The position numbers and the translations under genes are program-made. From the NCBI GenBank assembly GCA_028532985.1, contig JANCIK010000009.1, positions 1,922,001 through 1,986,000 on the forward strand: 64,000 nucleotides of DNA. The letters are read 5' to 3'. Positions within the stretch are counted from its first letter, which is position 1, and each line of letters starts with the position of its first letter. Below are positions 30,551 through 40,906 of the stretch, piece after piece. The DNA comes from Stropharia rugosoannulata. Taxonomy: Eukaryota > Basidiomycota > Agaricomycetes > Agaricales > Strophariaceae. The notes beneath the pieces were generated by a model that searched no databases, was not told where the DNA came from, and saw only the letters and a program-made list of their open reading frames with translations.

Positions 30551-32614
30551 CTACTCAGTGCTTGAGTGCTGCTCGGCACCGACTGTCGGGGTAGTCTCAC
30601 TTGGAGTCATAGATGGTGTTGGAGACGGTGTGCGCAACCTCTGCCTGCCAACCCGCCGCCCATTACCACGGTAGCACCAAGATGTATTCGACGGAGGTGG
30701 ATTGAATTGTGTTGTATACTTAACATGCTCTTCTCTCTTCCTTTCTGCCTCCTTGCGTTTCTGACATTCCAGCTCCATTGTGCACATCCTTGCGGTACGC
30801 TGCGTTGCAACCCATTGCGTCACTTTGGCAATTGCATCCTCTGGCGTGCATCCTTCATTGCGCTGTCGAACGAGGTAGCTCCGTACATCCGCAAACGCAA
30901 ATTCCATTGTGGGTAGCGCTGTAGAGAACATTTCGGCATGGGCGGTGTAATGCGCAGACTTTACATCGTCATAGTATGCATCATACTGCAGTGGTGTGCT
31001 GGCAGCATGACTGGTGATTGTACGGGGAAATACCTGCTCAAAGAGCACACGTGCACGTTCCTGTTGAACATAGTCAAATCTGACAGCTCTGTCGATATAG
31101 CCTGGCTGTAAAAGTGTTTCATCGATTCCATTCATGTTCTCGGCCTATGTGTTGTTTAAGTCGCGTAATCACAGCTCCAATTTAGACATTACGACTCACA
31201 GTAGCAAATAATATAACTCCTTCTTGTCTAGTCATTGATTCGAGCATAGCTAGGATACCCGACATTGTTGGTCCGGGTGTTATGGACTCACTTGTCACTT
31301 GCCTGCTGCAACACGGCCCATAACATGTCGGGACGCAGTTGATAGAGTTAAATGTGTCGTTGTTCTCAGGACGGGAGATGCATTCATCTATGTTTTCAAG
31401 TAGGAATATTGATCCTTCAGGAATTGCAGACATGACTTTGATTAGGAAGGCATTGTTTGATTGTGTGTAAATGTTCTTTAATTCAGACATCCCACTCTTC
31501 AGAGAAAGAGTGTATACTGCACGCCCCAGTTTGCCTGCCTAAAGAATTCTCAGAAATAAGACTTTTAGAAAGAATATTTTTGACTTACTATTGCAAAAAC
31601 TGCATCACGTTTGCCAGAACCAGAAGGGCCATGGAGCAGGTAACCCTTTCGGAATGGCATTCCAATTTCATTAAACCATGTCTCTGAGTCCCAGAATTTC
31701 GCAGCGTCGTTGGCCAGGTCACTTAAAGTGTCGGAAGACAGTGCGGTAGAGTTGAAGGACGGTGCAACCTTGTACATACGCTCACTCCACGCTACACTCT
31801 CAATCATGCCAGTGTTTGAATATGGTACCTGTGATTCCGAGGAAAGTGTATAGACGGCGATTCGTTTGCTGTGCTCTGAATTTTCAAAGATTCTCTTCCC
31901 CTCTTCGATGAGCTTGGAGATTGGAGCATCTGCAAAGGAGTAGAATCTATCATGGATTGATGGTTTAGTTGTCTACGAGCTACTTCAAATAGAAAGCCAC
32001 TCACGTAACCTCGAGCCTGTACTTGTGTGGCTGCGACCTTGCTCCATAAGGTAAAAATGTGTTCTCGGGGCCAGTATGTGTCACTTCTACCCAGCTACCA
32101 CGCCACAGGAAGCACTTAGAGCTGGGTGCGTTCCATGGGGTATCCAATGGAGCTCGGTGGGTTTGCAGCTTGGTGTCTTTGAAAACCCCCCTTTTTACCT
32201 GCATTTTCAATTTACTTATTAGCACTGGAATACTATGTGCAAGGAATGATGGACAACAACAGACCATGTATGCCATTAACCATTGATATTCCATAGTCTC
32301 CTCTCGGAACGACTTCGTAGTGGTGTATCCTGTGAACAGATACCCGTGTCAGAAACTTCCACAATCATAGAAATTGAAATTCAACTACACTTACTATTCC
32401 TAAAAACCACTGTAACGGATGCAGCCACACGTGCTCCAGCCTCGATTAACGATACACAGAGCAGCAGCCCGGCAGCACCTGCAACGCTAACCGTATTCAT
32501 CTGGAAGAACGATGCAACGATCGTGCTGACAGTTGCAATCCGAACAAGTAAACTCATCGGGAAACTGAAGCTAGGCGTGCTACTGCCGTCGTCCGTGTAG
32601 AAGGGCGGTGCCAT
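30551..32614 (-). CDS. BCS1-like AAA protein with degenerate ATPase motifs
   Basis: The N-terminus has hydrophobic stretches (VRIATVSTIVASFF; VAGAAGLLLCVSLIEAG) and then the BCS1-specific region (LWRGSWVEVT, IESVAWSERMYKV, WFNEIGMPFRKGYLLHG), followed by the AAA domain. Family members normally have GPPGTGKT/S, LLEDID and an RPGR arginine motif. Here Walker A is GPSGSGKRD (Lys kept, the Thr/Ser that holds Mg replaced by Arg), Walker B is LLENIDE, and the usual TTNH...RPGRxD segment reads TAENMNGIDETLLQPGYID, lacking the arginines. BCS1 itself inserts the Rieske protein into respiratory complex III. Fungi carry many BCS1-like paralogs of unknown role, and this is one of those. The C-terminus is charged and then Ser/Thr/Pro-rich. 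ATP binding may survive, hydrolysis is doubtful. Confidence 0.85.
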
Positions 32615-34969
32615 CTGGAATGACTGCTATTCGAGGCTGTAAAGGACTATCTGTGCTATGGAGGCACAGATTCTGATCCTTGACTCTTGGAGTAAGTGAC
32701 CTTTTATACTGCGGCGGATAAAGAATTCTCTACCGTTATCACTCTGCCGCCGCTCTTGTCGGATCCGTCAGAACCAGAAAGAGCCTGAGGGTGTGCCATT
32801 GCACTGCATTGTGACCGGTTCTTATGCTTGATCTGTACGAGTAGTACTCTACTTGGTTTAATTTTAATGATCATCAGTGATCAACGTGAGTCAATGTCAA
32901 TGTTCAACGTTCAACCTTGAGGAAATGGTGGGCATCATGCAGCATGCTGTGAGTCTATGAGAATGGTGAGTCGTGACAGCGCTTCAGTTCAAACCTGCAT
33001 GTTGCAGTCAGATTATGAATGACTGTTAGCACATAAGCTAATTTAAAGCGAGCATAGTATGCTTCGGAGAAGTGGTGTGTTTGCCTCGTGTATGTGAGGA
33101 TGCACAGCATCTATGCATATATGGGCGTTCCGACTCGTGCTAAGCTTCAAGAGATGGACCATGGTAGCCTATAGAGGTGTGCTGATGATGCGGGCTAAGT
33201 ATACCAAGATGTTTGTGTTCAACACAAACCAAACTGAGCTTGAGTAATGAGTTTATGTATAATCTACACCATACTGTACCGATATGATGTTTGACAGGCA
33301 ATGGCTGATTCATATAACTCCAATAATTTCTCAGAATGTGTGTTAAACACAAACGAACGCAGCCAAGTTATTTCAAGTTCCTTCAATCCCACGCGCAGGA
33401 TATACTGAAGCCCTGACTCCATATGTGCCGTGAGTGAGTCACTCTTCAGCGGAGTGCTTTGCCAGTGCTCTACCACCCAACTTTATTCACAGGTTATAAC
33501 ATGTGGATGGGGATGACTATGCAAAATGGTTAGAAGCTATCTCCTGAGAGAATACAGATAAACGACAGGTCTTAAAAATGTGACTTACATATCTAAGCTT
33601 CCCATTGTTTTTGGTGGTGAGTTGTGCTCACTTTCCAGTCCCGGCACCATAGACCATAGACACATACGCGGGGGTAGCCAATGATTCAAGCAACAATAGA
33701 GAAGTTTTCCATATGGTCGAACCATGACAGGCAGTCAGTAATACAAGAAATGGACGTGTTGAACGGTGTTCCAATCATGGAGAGTTATTGACACAGGAAT
33801 ATAGACTCTAGAGTTATGACCTTGGACGGCTCCCGTCATCGTAGTTGTTGTAGTAAAAGTTCTGGGTGCAGTGAGCTTTATGAACAGAGGGCCTTGAAGC
33901 CCAGAGGAAGTGAGGTTGCCTTTGTCCAATGCGGAACAAGTATTCAGTTGTTTGGCCACCAATTACAGAGTTTTCCAAAGTGGTACACAGAGCTCTGCCG
34001 CAACAGTACTAGAAATTGGCTGTCACGGACAAGTAACGGATGCTTCGTTGTCTGCAAAGTTTGAGAGCGTGACAGTAGAACTGTACGTCGGCTACTGCTT
34101 GAATCACGGTTTCATAACATAGTGATTCAGATACTTCACTGGTTCGGCGAGCTCGTCCGTTTTCAGGTAGCATGCCACTAAGTGAAAGTAGAAAGGTTGT
34201 GTTTCTGTAGCACATGCAGTAGTATCACTCGAGCTCACAACTCCTGAGGAGCGATGGATACAGATGGATACCGTTGCGTACATCCAAGATATTCAGCCTA
34301 TGATGCAGCGCGAAATGATTGGTGACTGCAGGTTGCTACTAGACTGCAGTACTATTGACAGAGGCGGGGTGAATTTTGTTTCAGCTTCAGTTTGAGCGCT
34401 TGGAATACTGTGAATCTGTATTGCGACTCTGCGAGGGATGGCGCCCTTGCTTGGTGAAGAATGAATGAATGAAACAGACGAAATTTTTTCACAGTCTGTT
34501 ACTAGAGTAGATAATAGATCAAGGTAATTGTTTCTCACGTTCTGCCAATGAATATTTGAATATTGAATATGCCTCACGCTCACAGCGCTCACAGTCAAAT
34601 CAAGTCTCAAAAGCTTTGAATCATTGCGCGCCAAGGGAAACTTGTCGCTGATACAGATCCGGCCGACATGGATTTCTTACTTTGTTCTTACTTTTAATAT
34701 CATTTCTAAAGCGCACAATGTACTTCCTGACTAACATCCCCAACCATTCCAAAACCATTCTTCAAATTATCAAATCATCCAGAAACCCAATACAACCTAT
34801 CATAATTAATCAACCGGAAAGCTTCGGTTTTAGACGTCTATGAGAAGTAAAGAGATACATTTAATGGTGGTAATGCTGACAGGCCGCACTAATAATTGAT
34901 CTACGAACTTTACATGAACTTTTTTTCTTCGCCCTTGAAATCAATCCACAGTACTCTACGGATACAGCA
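32615..34969. other. Gene-poor stretch
   Basis: 2.35 kb with the BCS1-like promoter (TATAAAA at 32702-32708 on the minus strand) at the left and the 3' flank of a membrane protein gene at the right. Frames here are short and unrecognised. A pair of similar short palindromic motifs (TGTGTTCAACACAAAC near 33215 and TGTGTTAAACACAAAC near 33338) is visible. Confidence 0.5.
32702..32708 (-). promoter_or_regulatory. TATA box of the BCS1-like gene
   Basis: TATAAAA on the minus strand, about 88 nt upstream of the ATG at 32614. Confidence 0.5.
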
Positions 34970-36585
34970 CTATATCGTCACATAAGCAGGGGGAGGCGTG
35001 TCCTCCACTTGTACCTGTAAAGAGGGACCTTCCTGCTCCTGAGGTAGCGAAGGATGATAGGCCTGGGAAGTATGCCCTATAACCAAAATTCCACTGTATT
35101 TCTGCACCGCTTCATGGAAATCCGCACGCTCTGACCGGTTTGGAGAAGCCTCAGTGTCGGTTGGGACGTGCTTGGGGGTAGCATTAACATTAGTAAAGCG
35201 CGAGAAAAACGGAAATGGGCAAGCGCTTTTTGTCATTATGCGCAACCTCCTTCTACGCAGGCAGACAAGGCTGATAATAATCAATAAGAGCAGCGATACC
35301 AATACGGGGGCGACAATAGCGCTGATTTTGGGTACAGATGAGCTATCATGCTGGGGGGAAGCTGAACTAGTGCTGCCGGGAGCGGATATAGATGTTTTCA
35401 GAGTGGAAGATCTGGGCATACCTAATCCAGAGGACTGTGGAGCTTTGGATGTTGTAGGAAATTTGGTCAAAGTCGAGGTAGAGCTGGGAATCGAAGTAGG
35501 ACCTGCACTGACTCCGCTGGGAGGTAAAGAAATCGAAAAAAAGGAAAGTGATTGTGGAGACGACGTGGAAGGAGTGGAAGAACCTGAACTAGAAGAGGGA
35601 GATATTGATGATGATAATGTAGGAGGGGTGGGCGACGTTGCAGTCGAGCTACTACTAGACACCGACGCCGCCTGTCCGAAACGAGCAATCGCCTGGACAC
35701 TCAAAGGAGTTACGCTGCTATTCCCGGTGTATACGACCTCAAGTGTGTGTGTGCCCGGAGAAATACCGTCAATCAAAAAGATTATCTGATTGAACATACT
35801 TCCATTAGCCTTAGCACTGTTTATAGTAAACGCAGTTGAAGGGCCACCATCTATGGAGTACATGGCCGTGGATTCACCAGAAGGAAAGGAGGAGTCGTAC
35901 AGGCCATACCAAATAAGTTTGAAACCTTCCACCAGGGGTCAGTCACTATAATCTCAGGTGAAAACAAGCTTAATTACCTTCAAACGTATACCTCACGCTG
36001 TTACTCGGCGAGTTGGTCAAAATCCCGGAGTTATTTATCACGGTCATCCAACCAGAACCAGTGTGTTGAATTTGAGAGCTTGTAAATTGAACCAGTGTCG
36101 TACTGTCCGTTAACGATGCTCCAGCAGAGGGAATGTACTGCAGGAAGTCAAACCAGAACGTTTTCTGAGACGTGCCTACTGCTTGGACGACAACTTGATG
36201 AGGACCATCGGAGAGGGTTTCGCCGCATAATGACTGGCGGTTACCAACTTGCGTTGGGTTTTCTGGGGAGATTGAGGAGCCGTCTACAATACATTGCCAC
36301 TGTGTCGTGCTTCCTGAATCTGATGTACGGTCGTCCTGTACACTCCCGATTATGTTAAACTTGGTGCCTGTTCAAAAATATTATTGCCTTCCTCCATATG
36401 TATAAAAGTATGTACAAACCACTGAAGCTGACGGTGAGGCTCGCTTTGCCCTGTGTCCCATGTACTGTGCTCAAAAACGGAGGTCCGAACGTCCCAATGG
36501 TGTCTAGGTTGCCTGTCTCCGTGGACCAGCCGCCGCTGTAGGTGATGCTGGAATCAGTATCATCGATTAGGACCATTTCCGCCAT
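34970..36585 (-). CDS. Serine-rich single-pass membrane protein with PPxY tail, paralog 1
   Basis: Start chosen at 36585 (MAEMVLIDDTDSS) by alignment with paralog 2. Two beta-rich segments come first: GPPFLSTVHGTQGKASLTVS with WQCIVDG and a partner cysteine (RQSLCGE), then GFKLIWYGLYDSSFPSGEST with DGISPGTHTLEV. A Ser/Thr/Pro-rich stalk of about 110 residues follows, one membrane segment (ISAIVAPVLVSLLLLIIISL) closed by a basic stop-transfer (RRRRLR), and a cytosolic tail of about 100 residues ending TPPPAYVTI. This layout is a common, unnamed agaricomycete family that looks like a wall-spanning sensor with carbohydrate-binding-like ectodomain. No N-terminal signal peptide is seen at the chosen start, so an upstream exon may be missing. 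The PPAY motif is a possible docking site for a Nedd4/Rsp5-type ubiquitin ligase. Confidence 0.82.
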
Positions 36586-37715
36586 GTCCGTTTCAAAGGG
36601 CACTTTCAGACTGAGCTCTGGTGATGACAAGCTAGCAGTTGACTTCAGCAAGATGAGAGGGACTTTCTAAGGAAAAATCCATTAAGAATCCGGGTGCGTA
36701 TGTTATATTTCATTAATTCATTCATCACCCAGCCATGATGGTGATCTTGTCGTATCGTTTCCAGCTTTACCTTAATCAATGTTTCCACTGGTAACAGGTC
36801 GTATACTGGGCTTTTGTCGGAGAGGCGTCCGACCTTGATAGTAGTACATTGTTGTGAGAAGAAAGAAAGCAACACTGTTAGAAATGCCGACTTGAGCATC
36901 AAAAGCAGCTGAAGCCTGAGGCCCATGAGTACTTGGGGAGTATTATGCCACATAGCCTGGGGATCAGGTTCTTGAGTATGCGCGCTGGAGCCAGGCTGAT
37001 AACAAGGACACAAGACATGATTCTAAGTGCGGGTTAGGCAATCCTAACATTGTCAGTAATTACGTCGCTGGCTTGCCCGATGCTGATGATGAATATGCAT
37101 AGAGCAGGACTGATATCAGATGTATGTAACAGGCAGGAAATGAGGTTGTTTGATATTTAGCTGTTTAAGAATAGCCGAGCGGACCCGCCGAACTTCCGGC
37201 CTACTTCCAGAGTATTCTGCTGATTATTTCTCTCGGTATTCTCCTGTCACAACGCACAATCAACCAAGATCCCGTAAAGCAAGAAGGAATCGTGAAGGCG
37301 CGCCCGACGTGGGTGTCAAGTAACGGCGTATTTGCAACGTATTTGAGTATGCACGTCTTGCCGGATCGTGCAGAGAGAAACCGGAGTGGACTCTGACTCT
37401 GAGAAAGAAAAGAAGAGGCCACTAAGGGTCGGACCACTTGCAGAAAGATAGTGCTGGCTGCTGAGCCAAGCACTGGAAAGATTGTTGCTGGAAAATAAAA
37501 AATTACAGAGGGAGGGAACAAGGCTTTTTAGAGGGGCAAAACCAACTTCGGGGTATATTAATCAGAACAGTCTGTTAGCCGGGATGCTGACAGGTCGTGT
37601 TAATCTACATATTCTTTGAAATTGGAACTCGAATACGATCAGAGCATTGGCACTCTTATCTTCACCTTTAAATCAATCGGCAATGCAGGCCTCCAACCTC
37701 TGCAACGATACGGCA
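36586..37715. other. Region between tandem membrane-protein genes
   Basis: 1.1 kb including the 5' leader and promoter of paralog 1 and the 3' flank of paralog 2. A 123-codon frame (36645-37013, minus) overlaps the conserved promoter block and is probably not coding. Confidence 0.5.
36723..36764 (-). promoter_or_regulatory. Conserved 42-bp upstream block, copy 1
   Basis: Matches 39451-39492 with 4 differences in 42 bases and begins 138 nt upstream of the ATG of paralog 1, against 140 nt for paralog 2. Likely a core promoter or leader element duplicated with the gene. It includes a tiny upstream reading frame in the minus sense (36725-36736, ATG GCT GGG TGA). Confidence 0.55.
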
Positions 37716-39311
37716 CTAGATCGGTATATAGGCTGGGGGAGCGACACTCCCCACTAGTGTCTGTAAAGGGGAGACTTCGTGTTCTTCAGGCATGATAGGA
37801 AGGTCGGGCTGAGCAACGCGCCCTATAACCCGATTTCCACCTTTCTCCTGTACCGTTCCATAGAAAGTCGACCTTTCTGGAGGGAATAGCGAAGCCTTCG
37901 AGTCGTTTCGCATTCCCGTGAGTGTGTCATTGCCATTTGTAGAACGCGAGAAAAACGGGACCGGGCGGGAGTTGTCTGTCTTTTTGTGCATCTTCCTTCT
38001 GCGCAGGCACACAAGACCTACGGTTAACAGGAGTAAGAACACCGCTGCTATGGGGATGACAATGATGCTGATTTTGCGTGTGGCAGATGTGTGACCACGC
38101 TGGTGGGAAGCTGAACTTGTGCTAGTGGGAGCGGATATTGATGGAGTGAAAGTGGCGGACATAGCCGTTCCAGAGACATGCGTGGATATTGTAGAAAATT
38201 GTGTTAGAGTCAAAGTAGAACCATTTCTGGATACGCTGGAAAACGAAGTTGTTGAAGAAAAAGAAGACGGAACCGGTTGTAAAGACGAGGTGCCCGAATG
38301 AGTGGAAGACCCAGAATCAGGAGAGGAAGATGATGATGTAGGATTGGCGGGAGACTCTGAGACAGAGCTCATATCAGACGTAGTCGACGCCTTTGCGAAA
38401 CGTGCAATCGTCTGGACGGTCAGAGGAGTTACGCTGGTATTCCCATTATTTACAACCTCGAGCATGTGGGCGCCAGGAGAAAGACCGTGGATTGAAAAGA
38501 ATATCTGATTAAACACAGACTTCCCATTGCCACTCGCACCATTAAGATTGAAAGCAGTTGGAGTGCCGCCATCTATGGAATACGTGGCAGTAGATTCACC
38601 AGACGGCAAGGTGGAATCGTACAGGCCGTACAAAGTAAGCCCGATACCTTCAACAGGGGGTCAATCAATGTCACATCGAGCATTAAAAAAAAGGCATCGT
38701 CACCTTCGAACGCATAACTAAAGTTGCTATTCATCAAGTTAGTCATAGTCCCGGAATTGTCTGATACGGGTACCCAAGCAGGACCATATTGAATCTGCGA
38801 GCTGGTAAATTCCACCATTGTCGTGCTGTCCGTCAACGATGCGTTGGCAGAGGGAATATACTGCAGGAAGTCAAACCAGAACGTCTGTTGGGATGTACCT
38901 ACTGCGTTGACCACGATGTGATGAGGGCCATCAGGGACAGAGATTTCGCCGCAAAATGACTGGTGGTTGCCGGCTTGTGTCGGCGCGTTATCTATGGCGA
39001 TAGGGGTGTCGTCGACAACGCACTGCCATGTCGTGTTTACTGAGTTCAATGTCCGGTCCACCTCTAAACTACCAATGATGTTAAATTGACTACCTACCCC
39101 AGAAATGTCAGCATCTCCTGCCGATATGAAAAATAATGTACACACCAGTGAAACTGACAGAAAAACTTGCCTCGCCCTTCGTCCCATGTACTGTGCTCAA
39201 AAATGGAGGTCCAAGCGTCCCAATGGTGTCTAGGCCGCCTGTCTCCGAGAACCAGCCACTGGTGTAGGTGATACTGGAATCGGTATCATCAACTATAACC
39301 CACTCCATCAT
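37716..39311 (-). CDS. Serine-rich single-pass membrane protein with PPxY tail, paralog 2
   Basis: Tandem duplicate of the gene at 34970-36585, with the same layout and intron positions. The start MMEWVIVDDTDSSIT at 39311 aligns with that of paralog 1. Ectodomain landmarks are GPPFLSTVHGTKGEASFSVS, WQCVVDDTP with FCGEI, and LTLYGLYDSTLPSGEST with HGLSPGAHMLEV. Ser/Thr-rich stalk, one membrane segment (ISIIVIPIAAVFLLLLTVGL), basic stop-transfer (RRRKMHKK), and a tail ending VAPPAYIPI, so the PPxY is conserved although much of the tail has diverged. No signal peptide at the chosen start. Ligand and function unknown. Confidence 0.82.
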
Positions 39312-40906
39312 ATACGTCGAGCGCTTGCAGAAAACTCTGTCGAAGACAAGCTACTGGTTGACTCCAGCAAGATGTAATAAGTTGGATGTGAAAGCAATGT
39401 GAAAGAGGGATTGTCAAAGAAACCAGTATGCGTGCGTTGAGATTTTTATTCATCGCCCATCCATGATGGTGATCTGGTCGTATCGTTCCCAGCATCCCAG
39501 CATGACATTCCAATCCAGAGCAAAATTAGCCCAGAAAGCCCGAAAAAAGACCTGAGCGACTGCTTTAATAAATATTGGGTTGAGGTCTGAAAGGGCTTCC
39601 GAGCGTGGTATTAGGGTACGGTGAATGCAGAGAAAGACAATTATGCCACCGCTATGTGTCGGAGTATCTGAGCCTCGAGACCTTGAGAGCCTAAATCTTG
39701 AATGCGTTCGAAGCCATGGTCCAGGCTACACAGAACTATTGCCCTGAGTAAATAGGCCGAATTGTGCATGGTTGCAGGTACTAGACGGGCAGTCCTGGCC
39801 TCTTCCTAGTTAGTGAGCCCTCGTAAGTGCCATGTACACATAGACCTGCACAGACCGAATGATGAAAAAGATCATCTGATGGAGGGAGGAGGAGACGTTG
39901 GTTGGACCGCTAGGGTCTTCCGCAGCTCAATTATTAATTCACACGGTGCTAATTCAACACGGTACTCCCCCAGCGTATGATACTATTACTGTGTAGTACG
40001 TATCTTCTGCAAATCTTCTGGCCACTGACTGGGGAATCATCTCAGAGCGCGCACCGAAATTTTTACCACGAGGATAAGGTCTATATTCTCAACCTGGACA
40101 TTTGTCAAGTCCTCGCGCTCCAAACTCAACTGAGGCTCAGGCTCGTGTCGTGCTCTTGCCCCTGCTAGTGGGTCCCTCATAAAACGCGTCGTCACGACAT
40201 ACATATTACGTTATAGCCCTTCTCCTTCAGTAATGATTCCGACAATGACACGATGTGCCTGGCAGGAATGTGTCTGCAGATACAGAATCTGGCAGATGTA
40301 AGATCAAATGGTCAGTATTTATATGCATCACGATGATAGCGCAGCTATGCATATGAATATTTGAAGCTGGATTCGTATGAGCAAGTTATAGCCACGAACG
40401 CCGGCTGCTGCGTGGTACTTAAATGTTAGTTTATTCCGCTATGAACCGAAAGTTATTGACGCTTCAGTCAAGTGAGTGACGGAAAATTTGTGTAGAACAA
40501 GGCGTAGTAGCAGGAAATGCAGGCAGACGAAATTCAGACATATGTATGTATGTACTAGGTAGTATTTACTTAGGCGTGGTACAACTCGTGAATGGCTTGG
40601 GGCTGGGGCATATAATGTGATGTGATATGTGGAAGGACAAGGAACATGGACATGGACATGTACAAGAAAACAGCACAACAATTGACAAAAAAAATTGATG
40701 GAGAAAGGGTACATATGTAGGGATCGCCAATGGCAGTGAAATTATAATAACGTACATAGTCTACATACACGCATGTTAGATTCTGATTAAGGTGAGGAGT
40801 ACAATATCATCGCGGTCATACATCATGTAAAAAAAGGGGGGGAAAGTCTCATTATGGTTATTGGTGTCGTTTTCAACGGCCTCCACTGCATCTTGATCTC
40901 GTAGCG
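39312..40906. other. Intergenic region
   Basis: 1.6 kb. Contains the paralog 2 leader and promoter at the left end and the 3' flank of the GC-rich gene at the right, including an A run followed by G residues near 40831. No gene seen. Confidence 0.5.
39451..39492 (-). promoter_or_regulatory. Conserved 42-bp upstream block, copy 2
   Basis: Counterpart of 36723-36764, 140 nt upstream of the ATG of paralog 2. The equivalent tiny minus-sense frame (39450-39464, ATG GAT GGG CGA TGA) is also present. Confidence 0.55.

Noticed and set aside
35154..35789. 211-codon plus-strand frame
   Set aside because: Exactly antisense to the Ser-rich stalk of membrane-protein paralog 1, whose serine codons create an open opposite frame.
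36645..37013. Possible upstream coding exon of membrane-protein paralog 1
   Set aside because: Shares only the 42-bp block with the region before paralog 2; reading frames do not match beyond it.
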